Shown piece by piece: positions 1 to 9,100 of a stretch of DNA of 64,000 bases (position 1 is the first letter of the stretch; every line of letters begins with the position of its first letter). The notes beneath the pieces were generated by a model. The model was not told the DNA's origin. It saw only the letters and a program-made list of their open reading frames with translations, and made no database searches. Source of the stretch: Cytophagales bacterium (GTDB taxonomy: Bacteria > Bacteroidota > Bacteroidia > Cytophagales > UBA9547); the NCBI GenBank assembly GCA_013297755.1, contig JAAFIH010000021.1, positions 1 to 64,000 on the forward strand, in the 5' to 3' direction. The translations under genes were made by a program, and so were the position numbers.

Positions 1-118
1 AAATGGACTAAATCATTTTGCCTTTAAAGCTCAGCTTTATACTAAAGCAATGGCTTTAGCTATTAATGAACTTAGAAATAATAAATTGGGAATCCAACTC
101 AAATTTGATTTTGCGTAA
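1..118 (+). CDS. C-terminal fragment of an unrecognised protein (5' end outside window)
   Basis: An open frame runs from base 2 to a TAA at 116-118 and gives 38 residues ending in LKFDFA. The composition is protein-like (FAFKAQLYTKAMALAINELR), whereas the other two plus frames are quickly closed. I do not recognise the family, and only the very C-terminus is visible. It ends 460 bp before the next gene. Confidence is limited by the short length. Confidence 0.5.
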   Translation, partial: NGLNHFAFKAQLYTKAMALAINELRNNKLGIQLKFDFA

Positions 119-578
119 CATGAGTTAATAAAAAAAAATACATAGTTTATATACAAATACAGTTGAAATGATAAAAAACTTTGAAGTATGTGGTTAGTAA
201 ATAAAAAAATAGAGATGATAAATTGGATAAAACTCTACTTTCAGGGTAAAGGCATTTAAAATATTTTATTATATAATAATAAAATATTACTTTAAAAATA
301 ATATTTTAAGAAATATTTTTATCAAAAGCTCCTCCCTATGGATTTTGTGGCTTGGTAACAGAAATTGGTTTGGGTTGGGCTTAAAAAAACAGGTTTATAC
401 TAAAAAAAATCTTAAATGTGTTTGCCATGCTCTGCTTTAAACAGAAATATTTTTAAAAAACGATTCATTTTTCAAAATAAAGTCTATATATAAAAATTCT
501 CAAAACTTAAAATTATAGATTTATAATCCAAAATTCTATATAAAATTTATCTTTGTTGCAAAATGTATTTTTGCAGCC
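119..578. other. Intergenic region with a degenerate repeat-family A fragment
   Basis: This is 460 bp of very AT-rich DNA without a convincing gene. Bases 328-388 match, in reverse orientation, the internal module of the repeat at 38351-38482; the shared core reads GTAACAGAAATTGGTTTGGG. Bases 410-430 contain the reverse complement of GGCAAACACATTTAA, also found near 36660. A TATCTTTG box (548-555) just before the next gene could be its -7 promoter element. Confidence 0.5.
548..555 (+). promoter_or_regulatory. Candidate -7 promoter box for the type IIG gene
   Basis: TATCTTTG fits the Bacteroidota -7 consensus TAnnTTTG exactly and lies 24 bp upstream of the ATG at 579, giving a short leader. 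A second match, TATTTTTG at 566-573, is too close to the start to serve easily. No good TTTG is present at the -33 position, so this is only suggestive. Confidence 0.35.
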
Positions 579-3500
579 ATGGCTCTATTTGATATACAAC
601 TAAAAACCAATCCTACGATTTTTTCACGCAAAAAAATTGCAGCTGCAGCTCAGGTTTTTAGGATTGATGCCATTGCTGGAATAGCCGAAAAAAAACAAAA
701 ACTGACTGGTTGGATTAATGGTATAAAAGATGGCTCTATTACTTCTCAAAAAGAAGAGGCCTTATGCCATGATTTTTTGAATCTATTTTTTGGCGAACTG
801 CTCGACTATGATTATCAACAAGGCGAAGAACAGACCAACCTCGAAAAACAACTCAAAAACCAAACTGATGGCAAAAAAGCTGATGGGGCTTTGGGCTATT
901 TTAATGCCAAAACTGGAGAAAAATTGGTAAGAGTTGTGATAGAAATAAAAGATGGACAAACGGATCTCGACAAGCCACAAAATCGCAAAAACGACCATCG
1001 CACACCTGTACAACAAGCCTTTGACTATGCCAGCGATGCTGGTGGCACTTGCCATTGGGTAATAGTGAGCAATTTTATAGAAATACGTCTCTACAATTAT
1101 AGGGATAGAGGAAAATATGAACTTTTTTATATCACAGAATTTTTAGAAAACGAGCTTGAGCTAAAGCGATTTTATTATTTACTCTACAAAACCCAGTTGA
1201 TAAGCAAATTTGACAAATCAACCATTGACAGAAAATATGACGAACGACTAGCAGAACAGCTCAACATAACATCAAAATTTTATCAACAATACAAACAGCT
1301 TAGAATTGATATTTTAGATAATTTTAGACTTTTAAACCCTGATAAAAATCCACTTTGGTTGCTCGAAAAAACACAAAAGCTATTAGATAGAATTGTATTT
1401 TTGTGTTTTTGTGAAGATACAATTCCTGAATTAATACCAGGAGACACCATAAAAAAAATGATTGATATTTGGAGAAACAACACACTACAAGACCATAAAT
1501 TCTTACTCTGGAATCTATGTATTGGTTTGTTTCATGCGATGGATAAAGGCAATAAAAAAGCCGACATTCAACCTTTTAATGGTGGTTTATTTGCAGAAGA
1601 CCAAGAACTTGATGCTCTAAAAATAGATAGTTTTATACTCATAAAAGCGTTAGAGCTTAGCAAATGGGATTTTGAAAGTGAACTTAATGTAAATATTCTA
1701 GGTCATATTTTTGAACAATCAATTTCTGATTTAGAAGATTTGCAAGCCCAATTATCTAATTCGATTACTATAAAAGATGGTGTCAGAAAAAAAGATGGTG
1801 TTTTTTATACTCCCGAATATATTACTAAATACATGGTTGAAGAGGCCATTGGTACTTGGCTAGAGCAACGCAAAATAGAGCTCAATTTTGCAGATTTAAA
1901 AGAACTAAAACATGAAGATTATGCAGAATTAGCAAATGCCAAAAATGCAAATGCCAAAAAAAAGAAAGAAATAGATGATAAATTTAGGGCTCACCGAGAT
2001 TTTTGGTTGGCTTACAAATCAAAATTAGACAACATTACAGTTTTGGATCCAGCTTGTGGTTCTGGTGCGTTTCTAAATCAATCATTTGATTATTTATTTG
2101 CAGAACAAAAAATTGTAGCCAAAGAAATAGAACGATTATTTCCTGCAATAAAAACAGATTGGTGGGAAGTGCAACGACAAATTCTGATGAATAATTTGTA
2201 TGGTGTAGATCTTAATTTTGAATCAGTAGAAATTACTAAATTATCGCTTTGGATAAAAACGGCCAATAAAACCAAACCTTTGAGTTTTATTGATAATACT
2301 ATAAAATGTGGAAACTCACTTATTGATGATCCAGAAATTGCTGGCAAAAAAGCCTTTGATTGGCACAAAGAATTTCCTCATATATTTGAAAAAGGGGGGT
2401 TTGATGTAGTGATTGGAAATCCACCGTATGGCTCAAATCTACTTGAAAATCAAAAAAAATATTTACATACATGGGATTCTTTAACACCAGATTATGAAAT
2501 TTTCTACTACTTTATTACAAAAGGATTGGAAATTTTAAATCATAAAGGAATAGAAACTTTCATTTTTCCAAATACGTTTTTGGCTAGACAATTTGGAAGA
2601 AAATTTAGAGAAAATTTAATAAATAAACATCAAATATTACTCTTAACAGATCTATCACAAGACGAAACTTTTGAAGAAGCAAGTGTACGAACTTGTGTAG
2701 TAAGTATAGGAAAAAATTATATTGATAATCGTACAAAGTTTTCTATATATCAAAAAAAAGAAGCAAAAATTAATAATGACAAATATTTAACTTCTGTATA
2801 TTTACAGGAGAATATTACAAATTGGCTTACGCTATTTTCTACTTCCGAAACTATAAATTCATTAATTAAAAAAATAAAAAATAATACTATTCCACTAGGG
2901 AATAATTTATGTGAAGTTTCTCAAGGATTAATTCCTTATGATAAATATCGTGGGCATGATGCAGAAACAATAAAAAACAGAATTTGGCATTCTAATTTTA
3001 AAAAAGATAAAACCTATAAAGAAGAATTAGCAGGAAGTGATATAAAAAAATACAATATCAATTGGAATGGAAAAAGTTATATAAGTTACGGAAAATGGCT
3101 AGCAGCCCCCAGAAATTCGATTTTTTTTACTAATCCTAGAGTTCTGGTGAGAGAAATCTGCGAAAAATCAATCATTGCTTCTTATACAGAAAAAGAATAT
3201 TATAATACGCCATCTATCATTAATATAATTTCTAAGTCAGAGCTTGTTAGTTTAAAATATATTCTTGCGTTATTAAATTCTAAACTTTTTGGATGGTATC
3301 ACTATAATACTTCTCCAAAAGCAAAAAAAGGGCTATTTCCCAAAATTATAGTAAACGATGTTAGAGGTCTTCCTATCAAATCTATTTCTTTGCCCGACCA
3401 ACTCCCTTTTATTGAAAAAGCAGATAAAATGATTTTATTAAACGATCTTTTACAAAAAGAAAAAGATACTTTTTTGAAAATATTTTCATCAAGTTTTAAA

Positions 3501-3755
3501 GTCTCTAAAATAACATCTAAACTCGAAAATTGGTATGAAACCACTTTTTTGGAATTTCAAACAGAAATCAAAAAACAAAAAATAGACATTCCACTCAAAG
3601 AACGCATCCAATGGATTACTCTTTTTGAAGAATCTCAAGCCAAAATCAAAAATTTAGTACTTGAAATAGCTCAAATTGATACAGAAATCGAACATTTGGT
3701 TTACAAACTTTATGATTTGACTGAAGAGGAGATAAAGGTGGTAGAAAGTGTGTAA
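579..3755 (+). CDS. Type IIG-like restriction-modification protein (Eco57I-type N6-adenine methylase with N-terminal nuclease)
   Basis: This 1058-residue single polypeptide appears to combine cleavage, methylation and target recognition. The N-terminal part carries a PD-(D/E)XK-like set: D102 (KKADGAL) followed by E122-I-K124 (IEIKDG). The methylase core has motif I DPACGSGAF at 490-498, which binds S-adenosylmethionine, and motif IV NPPY at 614-617, typical of gamma-class N6-adenine methylases (Eco57I/TaqI group). The last ~400 residues should hold the target recognition domain. Length matches the family (about 900-1100). No separate specificity or restriction subunit lies next to it, as expected for type IIG. 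The start ATG at 579 fits well with the TATCTTTG box upstream. The recognition sequence cannot be deduced. Confidence 0.9.
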   Translation: MALFDIQLKTNPTIFSRKKIAAAAQVFRIDAIAGIAEKKQKLTGWINGIKDGSITSQKEEALCHDFLNLFFGELLDYDYQQGEEQTNLEKQLKNQTDGKKADGALGYFNAKTGEKLVRVVIEIKDGQTDLDKPQNRKNDHRTPVQQAFDYASDAGGTCHWVIVSNFIEIRLYNYRDRGKYELFYITEFLENELELKRFYYLLYKTQLISKFDKSTIDRKYDERLAEQLNITSKFYQQYKQLRIDILDNFRLLNPDKNPLWLLEKTQKLLDRIVFLCFCEDTIPELIPGDTIKKMIDIWRNNTLQDHKFLLWNLCIGLFHAMDKGNKKADIQPFNGGLFAEDQELDALKIDSFILIKALELSKWDFESELNVNILGHIFEQSISDLEDLQAQLSNSITIKDGVRKKDGVFYTPEYITKYMVEEAIGTWLEQRKIELNFADLKELKHEDYAELANAKNANAKKKKEIDDKFRAHRDFWLAYKSKLDNITVLDPACGSGAFLNQSFDYLFAEQKIVAKEIERLFPAIKTDWWEVQRQILMNNLYGVDLNFESVEITKLSLWIKTANKTKPLSFIDNTIKCGNSLIDDPEIAGKKAFDWHKEFPHIFEKGGFDVVIGNPPYGSNLLENQKKYLHTWDSLTPDYEIFYYFITKGLEILNHKGIETFIFPNTFLARQFGRKFRENLINKHQILLLTDLSQDETFEEASVRTCVVSIGKNYIDNRTKFSIYQKKEAKINNDKYLTSVYLQENITNWLTLFSTSETINSLIKKIKNNTIPLGNNLCEVSQGLIPYDKYRGHDAETIKNRIWHSNFKKDKTYKEELAGSDIKKYNINWNGKSYISYGKWLAAPRNSIFFTNPRVLVREICEKSIIASYTEKEYYNTPSIINIISKSELVSLKYILALLNSKLFGWYHYNTSPKAKKGLFPKIIVNDVRGLPIKSISLPDQLPFIEKADKMILLNDLLQKEKDTFLKIFSSSFKVSKITSKLENWYETTFLEFQTEIKKQKIDIPLKERIQWITLFEESQAKIKNLVLEIAQIDTEIEHLVYKLYDLTEEEIKVVESV

Positions 3756-3762
3756 TTAAAAC

Positions 3763-4368
3763 TTAAATTAAACCTTCCAAAACATCTCTAATATTAACAC
3801 GTTTTCCGTTTTTGTAAGGCACAATCCAAGCATCTTTTACGCCCATTTCTCTGAGGTATTTTTTGAAAGTTTCGGCCTCCCAGTAGTCATTAAAGTAACC
3901 AAGAGTATATTTTTTAACACCATCATCGTCTACATCGCCACTAAAATTTTTGTTATTTTCAAAATATTTTCTCAAATCTTTGTTTTTGAAAGCTCCAATT
4001 TGAACTTTAAAAATAACACCTTTGGTGAGTAATTCTTTTTTTTCGGGCGTTGTAGTAGTAGCATCTGTGGCGTTTCGCTCAGGTGCTGTGGCAGTATTTA
4101 TACTACTTTTATAGTTTGAAAATTCTTCTTTAACTTTTTTAAGTTCTTCCGATTTTTGGGCAGATGATGTTTCAATCTCTGAAATGGCATTTTTTTTGGC
4201 TGCAATATCAGCTTTCAAACTTTCGTTTTCTTCCATAATTCTTTTCAATTCTAATGGATCGAGTTCTTTTTTCTTTTTTTCCCATATTTTTTTATCATCT
4301 TGGGCTAGCGTACATAAACAATGGAAAATTGTTAAACAAAATATTGATTTTAGAAATATATTTTTCAT
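3763..4368 (-). CDS. Secreted coiled-coil protein with SPOR-like C-terminal domain
   Basis: This 201-residue protein starts with a signal peptide (hydrophobic residues 4-20, likely cleavage near ALA/Q). Residues 25-90 are charged and heptad-like (KKKKELDPLELKRIMEENE), consistent with a coiled coil. After a Thr/Pro-rich linker, residues ~115-180 resemble a SPOR domain (FKVQIGAFKN ... YTLGYFNDYWEAETFKKYL), the fold that binds denuded peptidoglycan glycan strands. It is probably periplasmic and envelope-associated. It converges on the restriction gene, with stop codons only 7 bp apart, and is divergent from mlaE. The exact role is unknown. Confidence 0.75.
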   Translation of the reverse strand: MKNIFLKSIFCLTIFHCLCTLAQDDKKIWEKKKKELDPLELKRIMEENESLKADIAAKKNAISEIETSSAQKSEELKKVKEEFSNYKSSINTATAPERNATDATTTTPEKKELLTKGVIFKVQIGAFKNKDLRKYFENNKNFSGDVDDDGVKKYTLGYFNDYWEAETFKKYLREMGVKDAWIVPYKNGKRVNIRDVLEGLI

Positions 4369-4532
4369 TTTTTGAGTTTTATAGTTAATTTAAAGTGCTT
4401 TAAATCAGATAAATATACTATTTTTTTTTACGAAATTACTAATTTTATGTTTAATTAAAAATATATTTTTAGAAACATAGCTAAAAAATTAATTTATAAT
4501 AAAAATATAAAAAAAATTAATAGTTTTGAACC

Positions 4533-5276
4533 ATGATTAAATGGCTTAGATATTTAGGCAAATATTTTATTTTTATATCATCTATGTTTGTCAAGCGTGA
4601 GCGATTTGGGGTTTATCCTAAATTGGTCATAGACGAATGTGTGATTATAGGACTCGATTCTATTGTGATAGTATCGATTGTTGCCACTTTTATAGGTGCA
4701 GTTTCGTCTATACAGACGGCTGCCAACTTAGTTAGCGATTTTATTCCTTTGTCGGTAGTTGGCACTGTAGTGCGTGATATGGAAATTTTGGAATTGGCTC
4801 CCACTATTACTTGTGTGGTATTGGCGGGCAAAGTAGGATCCAGCATAGCTGGCAATTTGGGTACCATGCGTATCACAGAGCAGATAGATGCACTCGAAGT
4901 AATGGGTATAAACTCGGCTTCGTATTTGGTTTTACCTAAAATAATTGCTGCACTTATTACTTTTCCACTGCTAATATCTATGGCTGGTTTTTTGGGTATT
5001 TGGGGTGGATATATGTCGGCAGTTCTTACTGATGCAGTGCCTGGAGAAGATTATGTATTAGGTATTCGTACTGGATTTCAGACATCAAACGTAACTTTGG
5101 CTTTGCTTAAATCTGTGGTGTTTTCTTTTCTAATATCATCTATTTCGGCTTTTCAGGGCTTTTTTACACGTGGTGGGGCTTTAGAAGTGGGCAAATCCAG
5201 TACCAATGCTGTTACCAATAGCTGTATTGCTACCCTAATTGCCGATTATCTATTGGCTCAATTATTTTTATCTTAA
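4533..5276 (+). CDS. mlaE: MlaE-family ABC transporter permease (lipid trafficking)
   Basis: This 247-residue membrane protein matches the MlaE/YrbE permease family, which moves phospholipids between inner and outer membranes with an MlaF ATPase and an MCE-domain MlaD protein. It has about five hydrophobic segments and the conserved region around ELAPTITCVVLAGKVGSSIA and GTMRITEQIDALEVMGI, the family's coupling signature. Length is normal. Unusually, no ATPase or MCE gene follows: the next 840 bp are non-coding and begin with a terminator hairpin at 5371. A TAGTTTTG box (4521-4528) lies so close to the ATG that transcripts from it would be nearly leaderless. Confidence 0.9.
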   Translation: MIKWLRYLGKYFIFISSMFVKRERFGVYPKLVIDECVIIGLDSIVIVSIVATFIGAVSSIQTAANLVSDFIPLSVVGTVVRDMEILELAPTITCVVLAGKVGSSIAGNLGTMRITEQIDALEVMGINSASYLVLPKIIAALITFPLLISMAGFLGIWGGYMSAVLTDAVPGEDYVLGIRTGFQTSNVTLALLKSVVFSFLISSISAFQGFFTRGGALEVGKSSTNAVTNSCIATLIADYLLAQLFLS

Positions 5277-5370
5277 AATTGTTTTTTGTATTTTTTTAGG
5301 TTAACTATTTTTTATAAATTTCATTTTTCACTTATTGAAGCTTTTTTTTTCTTGTAATAAATTACTAATG

Positions 5371-5393
5371 GGAGTTTCTTAAACTCCTTTTTT
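5371..5393 (+). terminator. Rho-independent terminator after mlaE
   Basis: A 7-bp perfect stem GGAGTTT/AAACTCC with a 3-nt loop (CTT) is followed directly by six T residues. It sits 94 bp downstream of the mlaE stop codon, supporting a monocistronic mlaE transcript. Confidence 0.7.
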
Positions 5394-5460
5394 ATTTTCG
5401 AGTATATTACACTTTCTTACTTATAAGGATATGTAGAAATTTTAAAAAAAGTAAATCTTA

Positions 5461-5570
5461 TATTGAACCTAAAAACAAATATTACAAGTTTATTTTAAAC
5501 CCCTCTTTTAATTTCTCCCTAAGTGGTAGAAAAATTATAGGAATGTAATTTTAATTTTTCGGTTTGATAT
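5461..5570. repeat. Interspersed repeat family A, copy 2 (short form)
   Basis: This 110-bp copy begins TATTGAACC and ends GGTTTGATAT, so its ends are inverted relative to each other. It shares ACAAATATTACA and GGAATGTAATTTTAATTTTT with the copy at 38351-38482. The centre is the short variant (CCCCTCTTTTAATTT), as in the copy at 63751-63863. Confidence 0.75.
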
Positions 5571-6003
5571 TATACAAACCTTGCCTCAATAATCCAAAAA
5601 ACGAGAAAAACTTGAAAATGATTTTCTTTAGGGAAACCAGACAACTGGATAGTTTTGGATTTAAAAAAATATATCAAAAAAAATAAAAATAAACAAATAA
5701 TAGTACATATTAATCTAACATTTTTACTATATCAGTTTTTGAAATTTATATATTTTTAAAAACAATTTTTAAGCCATTTACATAAAGAATGATAAAATAA
5801 AACAAATATTAATATCAAGATAGGATTATATTTAGCTTATTATTATGATTTTACAATAGAATACGATAAAGAATATATACATTTTTAAAGTTATTTTATC
5901 CATTTATTTATATATAACTACCTGATTATCAATGATTTATATTAAAAATAATCTTTTCTTTTTATCAAAATATTTTTTTTAGAAAAAAATATCAATTTGT
6001 TAC

Positions 6004-6034
6004 TTTGAAATTTATAAAATAAATTTAATATTTG
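6004..6034 (+). promoter_or_regulatory. Candidate promoter of the giant T9SS type B gene
   Basis: TTTG (6004-6007) is followed after 18 bp by TAATATTTG (6026-6034), close to the Bacteroidota pattern TTTG-N19-TAnnTTTG but with one extra base between TA and TTTG. It would give a leader of about 75 nt before the ATG at 6116. Confidence 0.35.
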
Positions 6035-6115
6035 CAGTTAATAAATGTTTAAAAAATTCTAACAAATTACATACCCCATATTTATAAAAATTATAAACTT
6101 TAAACAATTTTAAAA

Positions 6116-9100
6116 ATGAAAAAAAATATACAAAACGCAAAAAAAAATACTCTTAAATTTTGTTTTATTTTGGTATCTATACTATTCATAGGTCTGAATA
6201 CTACATATTCTCAAAATATATGGAATGGACTAACCAATAGCAACTGGAATACAGCTTCAAACTGGTCTTTGGGGTCTGTGCCTGGTATAAATGAATTTGT
6301 TGAAATTCAAACTTCTACCACACCAGGCTTTTTTTTTCCAAGACTGACCAGCAATGTTACTATCACATCTTTGAGAATTTCTAATGCTCCAACTCCTTTT
6401 ACAGAAAAAGATGTAATTTTAAATGTAAATGATTTTAAATTGACTATTGGTAGAGTTTTGTCTGCATCTGTAGCAACTGGTATATTTAAACTCGAAAATG
6501 TAGGTTCTGGTACAGGTCTAAATTTTGTATTATCCTGTTCTGGGGCATGTAATAATGGGCAGTTTTCAGTTCATGGTACAGTAGATGGAGTAACATTAAG
6601 TGATAAAATGTCATCTGATGTTAGCGTAGATTTTAATATTTACAACACTACTATCAGCCCATCTTTTAAATTAACTAAATTCACTAAAAACTTGACAATC
6701 TCAGGCATGGCATCAACTGATCCCTGCATTGTTTTTAAAGGTTTTAATTACGATGACACTGGTTATACTTTTGGCCCTCCTGGTGATTTTAATTACTGGA
6801 ATTGGAATATTACAGGTGGCCTTTGTACCTTGAGTGGCCATTTGTTTTTAGTCAATAGAACAAATAAAGTTTTAAGGCTAGGATGGAGAGGTTTTAAAAT
6901 CGGTGGAAATTTATATGTATCTAATACTGGTGGTGGTGTAATAAGAACTGCTGAGGTTACAAGGCAAACATTGATAAGTTTAGAAACTGGTACTGTGGCT
7001 TTAGTGCCTAGCGAAACACTACCCCAAAATGGGTTGATACAGTTGTTGAACATCAATCAAAAAGTGGCTAATTTTAATCTTGATTTGACTACTTGCCCTA
7101 GTGGGTGCAGTGTATCGCCCACTGGCAATGCTGGTCTAAGTATGTCAGCAAATACATTTGCTGGTACATTTTTTCTTAAAACACCTAGTCTAAATATGTT
7201 GCCATTACGAGATCCAGATGCTGATTATGTTTTTTCAAATACCCTAGATAATAATACTTTTTTAAATACATTTAGTCTGATCAAAACAGGAACTCAAAAC
7301 GATGTTTTGGCAGGAGGAAATGTGTTTAAGGGTGCAGTTAATATTACCAATCTTGGTACAGGGAGCCTCAATTTTAGTACTCCAACATCACAATCTGTGG
7401 CATGTGGATTTGTGGGAATTTGTGGTTCATGTCAAAGTTCTGTTATTGGCGATTATACAGATTACGATGTATCTATGCCAGGAGATAATTTTCAGACCAA
7501 CATTACTGTTGAGCATGGCTGTTCGGCAGGTCCAGTCAATTTAGTGTCTTCTTCTAATAGTTTTACAACCATTACTGGCGATTTGATGCTTAAACTAAGG
7601 CAAAATACAACTATCACTGGTGGTTTAAAATTTAAGGGAACAGGAGCTACACAAAATTTTGCAGTGAACGATGCTTGTAATACCAATCCTATTCTATCTG
7701 TTGGCACAGTTCAACCAGCCTTGCCCACTGGCAATCTGCGAATGGATTATACGTCTGGCTTGGCTAGTTTTCAAAAATTATTCATATTTGATAAAGCCAC
7801 CATTTTTACTAGTGGAAAAATAGATGCCAACAATAACATTATTCAAATGAATGGACTAGGAACTGCTCACACAGGCACCAATAGTTCGTACATTATTGTA
7901 AATACCATTAGTGGAGTACGAAGAAACATACCTAATTCGGCCTCACCCATGACCTACCCAGTGGGTACAGCTAATGATTATTTACCTATAAATATTGAAA
8001 ATGCTAGTACAAATAATGCACCTGTGTTGATACAATTACGATCTGGGGTTTTGAGAGATTATGCTAATTTTACCTCTTCGGGTACAAATGTGGGTTCTAA
8101 ATTTATAAATTCAGTATGGTTTGCCAATAGTACAGTTGTAGGGCTAACAGCACAGTTGCAAGGTGGTTGGAGCAGCAATGCTACTTTGACAGGGTTTGCT
8201 CCAGGTACTTCAGCACGTATGGCACGAAACAATGGTACCGTTTGGGAATGTGTAGCCTCAAGTGGTGTAGCTAGTGGTGGCAATCCTGCTTTTGTTCCAA
8301 ATTATTCTACCCAATCAAGTTCTGCTTTACCAGGTATTTACTCTGTGCTTTCAGATAGAGTACTAGCAGGTGTTGCCCAAACAATTTGTGGAGTTACAAA
8401 TACAACAGCTATTATGGCAGCAACAGCCTTTACAAGTGGCACTTGGACAGTTCAAAGCCAACCCAGTGGTGCAGCTGCCGCATTTTCGAGTAACACTGCT
8501 ATTAATGCAACCGTTTCTGGATTGACAGTGGATGGCAATTATACATTACGTTGGACTTCAACAGGCGATTGTGGCAATAATTCAGATTTTAGCGATGTAG
8601 TCATAACCAAAAGAGGATCTACCAATATTCCAAGAATTAGCTATGCTATAGCTCCATTTTGTAATGTTGGTACATCATCAGTAGCAACGATTACACCAAA
8701 TTCGCTATCAGGAGGCACATTTTCGGCTGTTGGTGGATTGAGTATAAATGCCTCGACTGGCGTTATTAATTTAGGTTCTAGCCCTGCTACAAATCATATT
8801 GTAAACTACACTGTTTCTATTTTAGGTTGTGGTATGTCTAGCACTACTTTAGGAATTACTATTAATTCTGTGCCTGGGGTTACTTTATCGTATGCAGGAT
8901 CACCTTATTGCAATAATGGATTGGCTACACCAACAACAAATACTGGTGGAGGATTTTTTAGTACTTCAGCTGGTGGTTTGAGTTTGAGTACTAATAATGG
9001 TACCATTGATTTAGCTTCTAGTTCTGCTGGTACTTATGTAGTAAAATACAATTTATCAGTTTTGGGGTGTGCTTTGAGTACTGTTTCTTCAACTATTACA

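Larger units (their letters stand above)
5277..6115. other. Long AT-rich intergenic region before the giant surface protein
   Basis: These 839 bp hold no convincing gene. They contain a terminator hairpin (5371-5393), a repeat-family A copy (5461-5570) and a possible promoter for the giant gene (6004-6034). The remaining stretch (about 5600-6000) is very AT-rich, and I see nothing specific in it. Confidence 0.6.

Noticed and set aside
579-3755. BREX/DISARM-type defence locus
   Set aside because: No other defence genes (ATPase, helicase, PglZ, DUF1998) flank the methylase; it works as a single-gene type IIG candidate.
4521-4528. TAGTTTTG as the mlaE promoter
   Set aside because: It matches the -7 consensus but ends 4 bp before the ATG, leaving no leader, and lacks a -33 element; not listed as a feature.
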